From Pyrenophora tritici-repentis (taxonomy: Eukaryota; Ascomycota; Dothideomycetes; Pleosporales; Pleosporaceae): a stretch of 64,000 bases of DNA. Shown one piece after another: positions 10,401 through 22,077 of the stretch; within the stretch, counting starts at the first letter, position 1, and each line of letters opens with the position of its first letter. A program made the translations under genes and the position numbers. The stretch lies in NCBI RefSeq assembly GCF_003171515.1, contig NC_089394.1, positions 372,001 through 436,000 of the forward strand, given 5' to 3'. The notes beneath the pieces are model-generated. The model had not been told where the DNA came from. It searched no databases and worked only from the letters and a program-made list of their open reading frames with translations.

Positions 10401-12201
10401 AAAGCTTCGGGCATGTACCGCGCGTACGGGTCTTCCCACTCGGGAGGAGCTGGGAGGCAGGATGACCCGGCATGGTGACGACGGGCATGGGGGTGCTCGT
10501 GGGTGTGAAGTTGTCAGCTGCTACGGACTTGTTGCTTGTGACGGTGGGTACAGCAAACAGGTGTCGTGTGTAGTGCTGATGTCGCTGGCGTCGAGGGCGT
10601 CGGAAAAGTCTAGAAGCGTAGTTCACTGGCTACCACGTGCTCTTGCGCCATGGGCTGTGGATCAAGCGTACAACCCGGGCGTCGATGTGGACCTCGTGGA
10701 CTGCTACCACAAACAGAAGACCCTGAGATGGTGAGGCTGCCGGGAAATCTAGGAATGGAAGTGCCGAATGCAGGACGCGTTTCGGCACCATTCGGATGAG
10801 ATACTCCACACTCGGGTAAACAGTGGAGTTTAAGGTTGTCGACGGCATGTGTACCGCCCCAAGGCTTTTGTTTGCAGTGGCAGTCATGAAGCTGTTCAAG
10901 GCAGCAGCGACAGCAGCGACAGGGCAAACCCGGGCCGTGGATGTCGTCAATGCAGCCATCGTCTCGAGTGTCTGTTGGTGCTAGACGCTATTGGCGGTCA
11001 AAGGAAGCAAGTAGGCGTCTCGGTGGTCGGCCAATGAACATGGCCATGGCACCGTTGTCTATTCGCGTGAGCCGGCTGTTGTTGCGGTGGATCGTACGGT
11101 ACTAGGGCTAAGACATGTCAAGTCAAGAGGGAACATTGACGAGCGGCTGGCTCAAGATGACGTCCCGGGATCAACGTGGTCAGTGGTTGTTGTGCGCAGG
11201 CGATACACAGCCGACTTTTGTCGTTTTTCGCCTATGCTCGACAAAGCTTCCCGCGAGAGTCTTCCCACGCCCGACGCAGTGTGTGAGTGCAAGTCGTGTC
11301 TGCACCACAACAGCACGGTTCATGTTCTCGCCGTCTCAAAGCAGACAAGGGCGTGCATGCTAAGCGGCAGGGCAAGCATTCTCCCGTTCAGCCCACAGGG
11401 CCACAGGCAGCCGATGACCTCAACCGCCGTGTGGGCTGCACTGCACACTACACACTGCACCTGGTGCAGCTCCCAGCCGACTCAACACGTCGGGTTAGCA
11501 GCCGTGTCGTGTGCAGCCGGAGATTGCTACGTCGAGACCCGCGTTTGACGACACTGTGGAGAGGCGGTGCCGCATTCTCGAGGGTAGAGAACGGCCCCAA
11601 ACAACAGGCTCGGCTGCACGTCCAGTCATGGACCAGGGATAGCAAGCCAGCGGCACGTGTGATTGGTGTCCGAGAGTGAATGGTGGGGGCTGCGTGGGTG
11701 CCGAACGCTCCACCCTCTGCATCTCATTCTCCTCTCCCAGGCCCAGCGTCACGACTCACGACCCACGACCCACAGAGTGCCCCCGGCTGCCGTCGCACGC
11801 TTGCTGGAGCAGCCCGCGACGCAGCAATTGAATTATTGCGCCGCTCACTGGGTCGCCCAACCAGGGCAACCTTGAAAGCCTCGTTCCCCGTGGAGGGCAA
11901 ACACAAGCAATTCAATATCCACTGACCAGGCCGCCAGTCGCTGTGCGACATCGTCAACACACCGCACAAAAGTCAAAGTCACCGACCTAGACACGCTCAG
12001 CTTCATCCCCACTGTACACAGCGCTCAGGGCCTACTTCGGCTGTGGTTGCAGCTGAGGTCCGCAGCTAACGTGGGGTGCACCCGTCCGATTGAGAGCACG
12101 CGCCGACGCCGCTACATCATCGTCTTGTTCGCACAAGCAACATTATTGTCAAGTCCACGACCGCAAAACAAGCGGGCTACACCACCACCTCCCCCAGACT
12201 G
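7444..12201. other. 4.7 kb gene-free region upstream of areA
   Basis: No supported gene. Open frames up to about 150 codons occur on both strands but overlap each other, are rich in Cys, Arg and His, and show no domain or consistent splice structure. The region leads straight into areA and probably holds its promoter and a long leader; fungal nitrogen regulator genes often have both. A non-coding transcript cannot be excluded. Confidence 0.45.
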
Positions 12202-14979
12202 ATGCACTGTGCTGTGCCAGAGGGAGCCATGGAGGTTTCGCCCCAGCAAGACAGTGCCCGCCGCGGCCTGCTTCAGGATGCCATCTTTCCCGCCTTTGGT
12301 AACGATGCGGGCACGCCCAATGCGGACTCCCCAGAAGAAATGCAAAAGAACGACCCGCTGGGCACCCAGATCTGGAAACTCTACTCACGGGCAAAGACGC
12401 AGCTGCCCAACGCAGAGCGCATGGAGAACTTGACCTGGCGGATGATGGCCATGAATATGCGCCGCGCCGACATGCATCGCAACAATAAAGGGTATGGATG
12501 CCCGCCACTTGCTTTTGCGTCGCTACCAGCCCATGCTCCTCAACCAGCTGCTGACCATGCCATGTGCTTTAGGTCCGACCAAAATTCATACAGCAACGAA
12601 ATGATGCCGCCGCCCCCAGCATGTGCGGGTGCAGGTCCAGCAGCAGTGAGTCCAAGACCGCCGCCTAGGTCCGCCCCCAGCGGCATCGCACAGCAGTTGA
12701 GGAAATCTCAAGACCAGCAGGCCCAGGCCACTCAGCCATCCCAGGACGCCATGAATCTAGATGATTTTATATTTCCTTCGTCTGTCGCCAGTCCTGCAGG
12801 CCTGTCGCCCGAATTGTCGAATGAGGATGCGGCTCCGTTTAATCCACCTGCCCCAGCGATACCGATAAGAAAGCCGCATCTGGCCAGCGACCACAATCTC
12901 TCCCTCGCCCGCGCTTCCGCTCCCTCAGTGCCTCCTACCATCAGTAGGGAGGATGAGTTTGGCTACGTGCCGCGACACGTCCGCAAGACCAGCATCGACG
13001 AGCGACGAGTGAGTCTCTTATCTACCCCAGCCCATGTCCCCTCCACAGCCTCACTGACACCTTATCAGCCCCCAAAGCGGCGCGCTGAAGCCTCGCCCCA
13101 AGTGCCTCCTGTCAACAGCATCATGATACCCACTGATGCCCAGGCAGAGGCCGACCTGCACCAGTACTCGCTGGACCACAACACCATGCAGCCACCCACC
13201 TTCCCAGCCTCGCAGGCCCAGAACCCCTTCGCCATGGAAAACTACCAGATGCATGAGGATCCCGTCATACATTCCGCCGGTCCCTACCAGCAAAGCTTCC
13301 CTGGCTTCTCTCCCGTCGGCTCGCCTCTCATGAGCCACAACGCCTTCAACTCGACCATGTTCAACCACAACTCCATGGCTTCGTCACTCAATTCCACCGA
13401 CTACTACTCTCCCCCAAGCTCCGCCTTTCCCTCTACCGTCTCAACACCACAGCCCATCCCCGAGGACAACCAAATGTACTTTGACCGGAACGGCATGGAG
13501 ATGCGCCACACCCACAGCGCAGCCTCTTATGGTACCCACCGACCTTCAAACCTATCCACCTCGATGCAGCCACAATTCATCTTCAACCCTAGCGGCGGTG
13601 GTCCAGACTCTGTATTCAGTCCGGTAACGAGCGCCAGCTCCTCTCTACCCTTCTCAGCCTCGTCTTTCGGCCACTCCAGCCACATAGATCCTTCCCAAGT
13701 CCATAGCCATCTCCCCCTGCGACAGCAGCACGAGATGCAAATGGGCCGTCAAGAAAACATGTTCACCTTTGGTGCTGATTCAGACGCCGAAGAAGATGAG
13801 GGGAGCGCGTTTGCAGATCGTACCATGCCATCGCAAGATTACTCACCAATGGAGGATGCATCTCTCGACTTCAATGGCGGCTATCAGTGGGAGACGAACC
13901 TATCCAACCAGTTTAATCCCATGCAAGCACGATATCCCGCTGGGCCACCACGGAAGACCGTCACCATTGGCGGAACAGAGATGGTGCAAGATCACTGGAG
14001 CCCTGGGGGTGGAAGCCTTGGTCGGACACACGGTTCTGCCGCATCCGTCAGCGACATACGCAATCGAGGGAACGACCCACGACGCCAGAAGATACCCCGC
14101 ACTAGCTCAACCCCCAATGCTGCTGGGATGGTGCACCAGGGTATGCATGGCTTGGTATCATCGCCAAATTCACCTCCAGAGTCGGGTTTCAACTCTGCGG
14201 CGCCATCACGTCCCCCAAGTCCTGGTGGCTCAAAACAGGGCGAAGGCGGTGCACCCACGACATGTACCAACTGCTTTACCCAAACAACGCCTCTGTGGCG
14301 TCGCAACCCAGAGGGACATCCGCTTTGCAATGCCTGTGGTCTGTTCTTGAAACTGCACGGTGTTGTTAGGCCCTTGTCACTCAAGACCGATGTGATTAAG
14401 AAGCGCAATCGTGGCAGTGGTAATGCTCCTGTAGGCACAGCGTCAACCCGATCGTCCAAGAAGTCGTCTCGCAAGAATTCGATTGCGCATACGCCAGTGA
14501 CAACGCCGACATCCCACAAAGCGGCTGATTCCGAGTCTCCAAAATCCACTGGATCTGGTGGTGGTGGTGGTGGTTCCAATCTATCCTCAGCCACTACACC
14601 GACTTCGTCGAAACCGAGCGGTGTGGTTCCAATTGCTCCAGGTCCACCAAAATCCAATAGCTCCGTCAATCTGGCTCAGACACGTGGGGTAGCAGTTGCG
14701 CCCAAACGAGCCCGTGGTCAAAGCAAGAGTGAGCCACAGGAACTGGAAATGGCGGATGCGGACGATACGAACGGAAAGGCACCTCTACGCAGAAAGGATA
14801 CCGGTATAGCGACTTCCAATCCATTTCCAGGTCAGAGCCTCGGTGCCCTGCCTATGGGTGCCATGGGCCAGGGCTTGCAGTCATCTGGTCCAGCTGAATG
14901 GGTAAGAATCATTCTCCAATGTGTCGTTTACCGTTTACTAATCATTGCCGCGCAGGAATGGTTGACCATGAGCTTGTAA
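12202..14979 (+). CDS. GATA-type nitrogen regulator AreA/NIT2
   Basis: This is the global activator of nitrogen catabolite genes under nitrogen limitation. Four exons (12202-12491, 12573-13008, 13069-14901, 14956-14979) give 860 residues, close to A. nidulans AreA. The conserved N-terminal block ([23 protein letters not shown]) is near residue 60, followed by the [19 protein letters not shown] block created by removing the second intron. The single zinc finger is C641-x2-C644-x17-C662-x2-C665 with a basic tail. The extreme C-terminus, EWEWLTMSL after the last intron, is the conserved segment reported to contact the NmrA corepressor. Serine/proline-rich linkers fill the rest. All three introns (81, 60, 54 nt) are multiples of three and free of stops, so retained forms would stay in frame. 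An alternative start at 12229 has a better context (GCCATGG). Confidence 0.95.
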   Translation: MHCAVPEGAMEVSPQQDSARRGLLQDAIFPAFGNDAGTPNADSPEEMQKNDPLGTQIWKLYSRAKTQLPNAERMENLTWRMMAMNMRRADMHRNNKGYGCPPLAFASLPAHAPQPAADHAMCFRSDQNSYSNEMMPPPPACAGAGPAAVSPRPPPRSAPSGIAQQLRKSQDQQAQATQPSQDAMNLDDFIFPSSVASPAGLSPELSNEDAAPFNPPAPAIPIRKPHLASDHNLSLARASAPSVPPTISREDEFGYVPRHVRKTSIDERRVSLLSTPAHVPSTASLTPYQPPKRRAEASPQVPPVNSIMIPTDAQAEADLHQYSLDHNTMQPPTFPASQAQNPFAMENYQMHEDPVIHSAGPYQQSFPGFSPVGSPLMSHNAFNSTMFNHNSMASSLNSTDYYSPPSSAFPSTVSTPQPIPEDNQMYFDRNGMEMRHTHSAASYGTHRPSNLSTSMQPQFIFNPSGGGPDSVFSPVTSASSSLPFSASSFGHSSHIDPSQVHSHLPLRQQHEMQMGRQENMFTFGADSDAEEDEGSAFADRTMPSQDYSPMEDASLDFNGGYQWETNLSNQFNPMQARYPAGPPRKTVTIGGTEMVQDHWSPGGGSLGRTHGSAASVSDIRNRGNDPRRQKIPRTSSTPNAAGMVHQGMHGLVSSPNSPPESGFNSAAPSRPPSPGGSKQGEGGAPTTCTNCFTQTTPLWRRNPEGHPLCNACGLFLKLHGVVRPLSLKTDVIKKRNRGSGNAPVGTASTRSSKKSSRKNSIAHTPVTTPTSHKAADSESPKSTGSGGGGGGSNLSSATTPTSSKPSGVVPIAPGPPKSNSSVNLAQTRGVAVAPKRARGQSKSEPQELEMADADDTNGKAPLRRKDTGIATSNPFPGQSLGALPMGAMGQGLQSSGPAEWVRIILQCVVYRLLIIAAQEWLTMSL

Positions 14980-15947
14980 TCGCTGACCACCCCGCGTTGA
15001 AGTCGAAATATGATTCAGAGACCCCTCGGGGCTCGTTACGACATTCACTGTTTTGCTTTCCCACTATGGATATGGTGTTTGGAGTTCTTAAGCATGGGCG
15101 TGGCCTTTTGCTTGTCTTCCAAATGTCTTTCACACGCCCTTGATACCTCAACTTGCTACTATGCAATTCCCTGCAACGATAGATACGGATTGTTTTTGTT
15201 TTGTTTTCTGACATACCCTGTTTGCTTTTTCACAAGCCAGTAGATGGAGGAGGCAGGCGCTCCATCACGCTGCACACCGTTCTAATATCAGGCGAGGGAG
15301 ACGACAACGTGGGGAGAAATTGGCGACGACTGGCCTTTACATTTTCAAATGTTATTCCTTTGGAGAAACCGTTTTCATTGCATGAGCTTATGAGAGATAT
15401 CCTGGGTTCGACGACGCATAGAGTGGCTATGTATCTTGCACATTCTAGTATTGACGAAGCTGGCATCGGACTGGGCGATCTTCCATATGGGATGAATCTA
15501 GGTGGATTCTGTACGGGAAGCACACACTTGTGGATGTATATAGGGGACTATAGTGTGCTTTTACGAGATCCTTCATGGCCCAGTTCATGCAATTCGGAGC
15601 AAACGAGCGAATGCTATTCTTTAATGACTTCACTCCATCTGCTTTAGTGTGGACTATGTCTAGTTTTCGATCTAGGCACAGGACTGTTGGGCGGTGAGGT
15701 CCTGTGCGTCTGCTTACCGAAGACACGAATAATACACAGGTAGTTGCTCGGCTTATGTTTCCGGATCTCGGCACTGGCCCAGCCATATCAGCATACGTCA
15801 CATGTACCCAAGGACAGAACACGACCAGTGTTGTGCTTTCAAGCACCACCATCACCGACTTCTAAACCATCTTGCAGTCCACCATCCACGGACCAAGTCA
15901 TCCGTGTGTCCTCGATTCGCTGAATACAACACACCATCATAAACACG
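14980..15947. other. Intergenic region, areA 3' side to DJ-1
   Basis: This contains the expected areA 3' untranslated region and the DJ-1 gene promoter. The open frames seen have no domain or splice support. Confidence 0.55.
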
Positions 15948-16715
15948 ATGCCGAAGGCGTTGATATTGGTCGCGGATGGGTCTGAGGAGATTGAATTCGT
16001 CACTCCCTATGACGGTATGTCCTGCAGAGCTTGCTCAGAAATGCTATACCAAAAGTGCAAATGTTGACATATGCCGCAGTCTTGACTCGAGCTGGATTTG
16101 ATGTCACTTCGGCAGGTGTATCACTCAAGAACGAAGCATACGCTCAGTCAGCAACAGCTCACCTAGGTCAGGATGCGAATTTACAACTAACGCGTCTTTT
16201 AGCATGTCACGGAATGTCCGCATCGTACCCGACCATCCGAATCTGTCATCCGTACCACTCCAAACTGCCCACGAGGATTTCGACGTTCTCATCCTGCCTG
16301 GCGGGGCGCCGGGTGCAAAGGCCTTTTGTGGGAGCGACGCAGTGCTCGAACTAATCAGCAAGTTCCAGAAAGCGGGGAAGTGGGTTGCAGCCATTTGCGC
16401 AGCTACCACAGCTCTGGTTGCTTCGACGAAGAAGTTTGAAGGGGCGAAGACGACAGTCACCAGCCATCCAAGTGTGGCAGAGGAAATCAAGCAAGCTGGC
16501 TGGGAGTATAGTGAGGACAGAATCGTCGTTGATGACAAGATTGTTACGAGTCGAGGGTAGGCGCAGCCATCCATCCCACCTGTGGAGACGGCATACTAAC
16601 TGCGTACAGGCCTGGCACCGCCATATTATTCGCCCTCACAATTGTCGAGGCCATCTGTGGGAAAGAAAAGCGAGACGAAATTGGTGGACCAATGATGTTG
16701 GCTGAGAAGTTGTAA
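15948..16715 (+). CDS. DJ-1/PfpI family protein
   Basis: DJ-1 (PARK7-type) proteins are redox-responsive glyoxalase/deglycase-like or chaperone-like enzymes in cytosol, nucleus and mitochondria. Four exons (15948-16014, 16080-16146, 16203-16556, 16610-16715) give 197 residues, near the family standard of about 190. The catalytic elements are present: Glu16 in DGSEEIEF, the nucleophile-elbow Cys110 in WVAAICAATTAL, and the C-terminal SRGPGTAILFALTIVEAICGK block that completes the dimer fold. The overall match is to true DJ-1 rather than bacterial PfpI. Introns are 65, 56 and 53 nt. The second junction (16146/16203) is the least certain; it gives A-H-M-S-R and is the only choice that keeps the frame into NVRIVPD. 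Confidence 0.9.
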
Positions 16716-18200
16716 GGAATGTGATGCCTGCTAATGCGGCATCTACACTATTGCTCTCTTAGGATAGGCCATTCTGCAACGTCAAGCAAAACAAGTTGCG
16801 CTGCTTCACACGCATTTCATATGCAAACCCTTGTTCTCAATGCTCACAGTCGCGGAAGGATACCCGTGGCCCCTCAGCTCAACGATATGTGAAACATACT
16901 CACGAGATGTTTCGCTCCAGCGCAAGGCGGTGCTTGTGAGTTAATACGGTTGATACGGTCAACACTTGGTGTCTTGGTCCCAAGTTCTATCGTACAGTAC
17001 TAATCCAATAACGGATTTAGACTAGGTAGGACAATCAAATATGGGTAATCAACGTATCAACCCATGGAGAAAAAAAGTTCGTGTAGGACAAGGTCAGTCG
17101 TATGACCTAGACCTCATCACACAGAGGATATGTGGAAACGCGCCTAATTATTCCGTGTAGCGCTGGACCCTGTTCCAGCTGCCTCGGTGGGTAAAGCGCC
17201 CACGGCATGTATGTGACAGCGTCGGCTAGTCAAGCAGTTGACCCGCAATATTTGGGCTACTTTGTTGGGATCAAGACGCACATGTATGGCGATGTTGCAT
17301 TTGCCCTGGAGCATGCTGGATCTAGGGTTAAACTCTGCCGAATGTTACGTACATGCCGTTGGGTACGGCGACAGATCCAACACCGTATAGAAGTTGCGTC
17401 TATTCGTGCTTGGACTAGAGAAAGATAATTAAACATCCTAGACATGAAGGCTCTTTAGCGAAAGCTGGCACTAGGATTCCTTCCGGGGACCGTCGGCTAG
17501 GGCGGCCATTGGCATCCATTAAAATAGAGGCATCAGCCGCAAACAGGGTCCAGCTCCTTCCGACATGTACCAGTATGCAATTAACTACTTCGCTTTCGCT
17601 TACGGAACTCTATAGCATCCACACAAGCGAACAAGCCGTTGCGTTGCAGCAAACCGTCACTCGCATGCATTGCAAGGTCCTTTTACCCCTTAGTGTACAC
17701 AAAATGCATGCAATGCTGTGTACTTGTTTCTGTCCGACGTCACTCGCCACGCTCGGGGAAAGGATCGAGCGTTTCAGGAGCCTAACCGACACGCGTTCGG
17801 ACTATGTACCGGTTTGTGGCTCTACTGTGGCTCTCTGTAGCGGTCGCCCTGGCCGTAATGCTAAACCTTCGATTGGACCGTTACCTGCACGCCTGAAGTC
17901 TGGACATTGGCCAAGCTGCGACGGAGGCTGAACAGTCAAGATGCCGTAACGATCGGCGAGCGCTATAGGTGACAACCTCGCTCTAGTCTGGCCACACCAT
18001 GTCCAGCGTATGCACCGTATGCACCCGTATTGCGCTGATCGTTGTGTCAAGCACCCCGCTAACGCTAAAAGGCGCCTATTGATAAATAGCGGTTGTGTGT
18101 TCGTCCGTTGTCATGTAGTCTCCTTTCCTATCTTTGATATAAGACCGGCCAATCTTCGTCGACTTGGAGTGGTTATCCTGTCGATTGTTCCTGCCTCAAC
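16716..18200. other. Intergenic region, DJ-1 to the P450
   Basis: No supported gene. The small open frames overlap on opposite strands and lack domains. The right end has a TATA-like GATATAAG at 18136-18143, about 58 bases before the P450 start. Confidence 0.5.
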
Positions 18201-20065
18201 ATGTCTAGCAAACAGTACCTGGACACGGCCACGGCTGTCCCCTCACACGATGATGGTCACACTACCATCGACACTCAGCTGCTGGGAACACTGTCGCAAT
18301 CGTTGTCAACAGCAGCGATAGCCGCATTCATCTTTGCAGTGTTTTTCTACATTCCCACCATCCAGCGCAAGATCCAGCTTTCCAAATTACCAGTCCACAA
18401 CACGAGCGGTAAATCAGGAGAGAAGCAGCGCCAGGAGTTTCTCTCGTCTGCGAGGAAGATCTATGAAGAAGGATATGCCAAAGTAGGCATCATCTCTATC
18501 TTGCTGAGATCATGTTGCTCACAATATGACTAGTTCAAGGACAGGGTCTACAGAGTTCATACTGATGATGGTTCGTTGTCTCCGTAGCCAACGTGACAGG
18601 CATAACTCACAACCTGTAGGCCGAAACACCATCGTGGTGCCCCCCAGTTTACTACCTGAATTGCGGAAGCTCCCAGATGATTGTCTCAGCTTTTCCATGT
18701 TCGCTGCAAATGTAAGCATGGAACACCCCTCACTTGAGACACGGCAAAGCTCATTGGTCATAGATCTTGGAGACCAAGTATACCAAAGTCAACACAGATG
18801 CACAATTGACAACGCATGCGGTCAAGTCTGATCTTACGCCAGCATTACGTAAGTCTTCGACAATCCTGATGACTGGCTGATTTGCTTACCAAACATCAGC
18901 TCGCTTGAACGCCATGGTCTGCGAAGAGGTCGACCAGGCGGTACGAGAGTACATGCCACCATGCGATGACTGGACCGAAGTCTTTATCAACCAGAAACTA
19001 GTCGATGTAGTTTCCAAGGTCTCGGGCGCCATCTTCGTTGGGAGGGAAATGTCTCAAAACCCCGAATATCTCGACGCTTGCAGCAACTACACCGTGGATC
19101 TCATGACAGCAGTCTCAGCCATCAAGCAAGTTCGCCCATGGCTAAAGCCAATCCAGGTACCCCGCCTGCCAGAGGTTCTTAAACTTCGCGAGCGAGAGAA
19201 GGCCGCTTACAAGCTGCTGCAACCCATCACACAAGAGAGAATACACCTCAAGGCCACTGATCCCAACTGGCAAGAGCCAGACGACATGGTACAATGGATG
19301 ATCAACCGAGATGACGGAAAGGAGTCGATTGAACAAATGGCAATCTTGCAACTAAGTCTCATCTTTGCTGCCATCCACACGACGACAATGACCGCCACCA
19401 ACATCTTGTACACTCTAGTTTCCACCCCCGAGTACATCAACCCCCTCCGCGAAGAGATCCGCCAGGTAATGGCCGAAAACGGTGGCACCATCACATTCCG
19501 CGCATTGCAGAAAATGGAGAAACTCGACAGCTACATGAAGGAAGCAACACGGTTTTACCCTACCGGCATCAGTAAGTCTTGTCAATCTCAACAATTTCAA
19601 ACACAACCCACTAACACAACTTCCCCCCCCCCCCCCTTAGGTTCCTTCGGCCGCCTCGTTCTCAAAGGCTTCACCCTCAGCAATGGCCAATACATCCCGC
19701 CCGGTGTCATCCTCGAAGCCCCCGCCGCCGCCATGTACCTCGACGAGCACAACTACCCCAACGCCGACGTCTTCGACGGCTACCGCGCCTACAACCTGCG
19801 CGCCTCGGGCAAAGCCGCAGACATTGCCCGCAACCAATTCGTCACGACAAACGAGGCCAACCTCAACTTTGGCTACGGCCGCCACGCCTGCCCCGGTCGC
19901 TTCTTCGCTACAAACGAGATCAAAATGGTGGTTGCGCGCTTGATTCTAGAGTACGATATCAAGATGCCCGAGGGCGTGACGGAGAGGTATCCGCAGATTG
20001 AGATTGGGAGGATGACGATGCCGAATCCGACCAAGCCTTTGCTTTTTAAGAAGGTGGTTATTTGA
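18201..20065 (+). CDS. Cytochrome P450 monooxygenase
   Basis: An ER-anchored haem monooxygenase that would use electrons from NADPH-P450 reductase. Six exons (18201-18482, 18534-18570, 18620-18711, 18764-18848, 18900-19571, 19641-20065) give 530 residues. A membrane anchor lies at about residues 37-55 (STAAIAAFIFAVFFYIPTIQ). The I-helix has AAIHTTT, with His in place of the usual acidic residue, as in several fungal families. The K-helix has ExxR in YMKEATRF. The haem-binding loop is FGYGRHACPGRF, with Cys473 as the axial ligand. The general style resembles ent-kaurene-oxidase-like fungal P450s (CYP503/CYP68 type), but that is a tentative memory match and the substrate is unknown. The neighbours are housekeeping genes, so no pathway is implied. 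The last intron ends in a run of 14 C. Confidence 0.92.
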
Positions 20066-20585
20066 GTGGTTTAGTCACATTATTTTTTTCCCTTCTTCTC
20101 TGCATGTGAGAGTGATGGAGGTGATGATAGAGTTGTTTGGGAATGAATCGGGCATGTTTTTGCGGGGGGATTTACCATCTTTTGCAGCGCATGGCACTTT
20201 GGTAGACGCTGGACTGATACAGTCGCGTTTACTCGCCGCAAACACACACAAACACGCACAGATATATACATACATACAAAGCCATAACTAGAAAGAAAGA
20301 AAGAAAAAAACACAAACCTCTTATATCATCCAAACCTCATCTTCACCGTCCTTTCAGTAGAACCCTCGCAGATGAACACATGTGAAAAGCGACTTGATAG
20401 ATAACCATGCTTTTTCGCCAACCACAACAATCAAACCGCCAACGCAGAACGTGGAAAAAGCAAGAACAGAAAACACCTACCGTTACTGTTTTACCTCCTC
20501 CACACATCAGCCTTACGCCTTTGATATTTGGTTTTTCCCCACTACCTCTTTCCTCTTCTTCTTCTTTTTTGGTGGCTTAATTGCT

Positions 20586-20616
<31 letters not shown>

Positions 20617-22077
20617 CTTGCTTGCTTGCTTGCTTGCTACTGTTATCGCATACTGCTTTTCTTGCTTTACCTTTGCCGTCTTCTCGCCTACCCTACCGGC
20701 CTCGGGTTTTTGTCTCGTCTCTGGCTTGGTGGGTGGCTTGAGGCTTGAGGCAATACCAAACGCAGGCGCAAAGGAAGATTTTCAAAAGCGGTGAAACGAA
20801 ACGGGTGTAACGGAGAAATATGCGTTGGTGTTGGCGTTGGGGAGTGTTTCTAGCTTGTTCTTCTTCTGGGATTCCGAGTAGCGGCATCAACGGTGCCCGT
20901 TTCGTGTATTGACGGACGGATAGGCAGTAGAAGACGGATGGCACGAAATGTCTTCAGACAAACAACCAAAGAACAAATGGTCTTTCAAAGCATTTGATTG
21001 AAATCAGGGTAGTATTTCATTTCTTCCCACGCCATGCGTCTAGGAACGCTTTCTTTCCCGTCTAAGCCAGCCAGCCTTGCGCATACCACAACCCCCATCA
21101 TCTTGCCATGGCATCCCCACAACCGTTTAATCCCCCCACCCCACCCCACCGCCACCTAACCGACTGACCGACCAACCCATCCCCTTCATTCCTCATCTGC
21201 TAAACATTAAAAAGAACGCCCTGTGCACAAAGTATTCCAGAACCACTTCATCGCATCGTTGCTTGACACCCCCGAAGAATCCCCCAACCCATCCATCCAA
21301 CCACCCATTCATACCCACCCATTGCCAAAAGTTTACTCCAATTGCGCTTGTTGCTATTGTTGCGATACAAAGACGCAACGCGCTCATCTTCTCTCCTTGC
21401 CATGGGCAAAGTCTGAACGCAAAAACCAGAGACGGATATGGAAAAAAGAAGGGAAATGTTAAAAAAGAAAGACGAAACCAAAAAAGGGTAAAGTTTGTAA
21501 CAATGCATTAAAAGCATGAACAAAACAAGGTATTGGTGTGGTTGTTGGTGTGCGAAAGCAGTCCAGCAGCAGCAAACTCCCCAAGAACCAAACCACCCCC
21601 TCCCGGTAAAGTAAAAAAAAAAAAGAGATACCCATCTTCATAAGTGACAGTATACTCTGTACAGGCGATGCATAGAAGAACAAATGCCGTGATATACAAG
21701 AGGCGCGCCGTTTTATATGGGAGAAGGACTGGGTTCGCCACGTCGTTGTAGGGTACCGCCAGAAAAGGGGACCAGGTGTTGGCGTGGCGGTAGTACAAAC
21801 GGGTGGATTTGCAAGTCCCAGTGCCATGATATGACGTGCGCGTGCCAGAAAGATTTCCGTCGACGGATAGGCGATGATATGAAATCCTAGATAAAACGCC
21901 CCAGGCTCCATGTAGATGCTGAATCAGCCTTCGGAAAGGACCAAAAATAAAACAGTCTATAATTATGTGCTTTTGCGATGAATCCATTCTTGTGGGTATT
22001 GTCGTTTGCCGTGGCCACGTTAGGAAAAGTACAGAGACCGGAAGCCAGCAGTCTCCGTGTGAGATAAGCGCGAAGAC
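20066..22077. other. Intergenic region between convergent P450 and KRE6 genes
   Basis: Both flanking genes end here, so much of this is 3' untranslated sequence. It holds a (GTTGTC)/(CTTG) microsatellite and many A- and T-rich tracts. The apparent open frames are low-complexity. Confidence 0.55.
20586..20638. repeat. Compound microsatellite (GTTGTC)n-(CTTG)n
   Basis: About five copies of the hexamer GTTGTC are followed without a gap by about five copies of the tetramer CTTG. It lies in the presumed 3' region of the P450 gene. Confidence 0.85.

Noticed and set aside
10291..11679. Several plus-strand open frames of 130-153 codons upstream of areA
   Set aside because: They overlap each other in different frames, are rich in Cys, Arg and His, and show no domain. 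They are most likely chance frames in GC-rich non-coding sequence.
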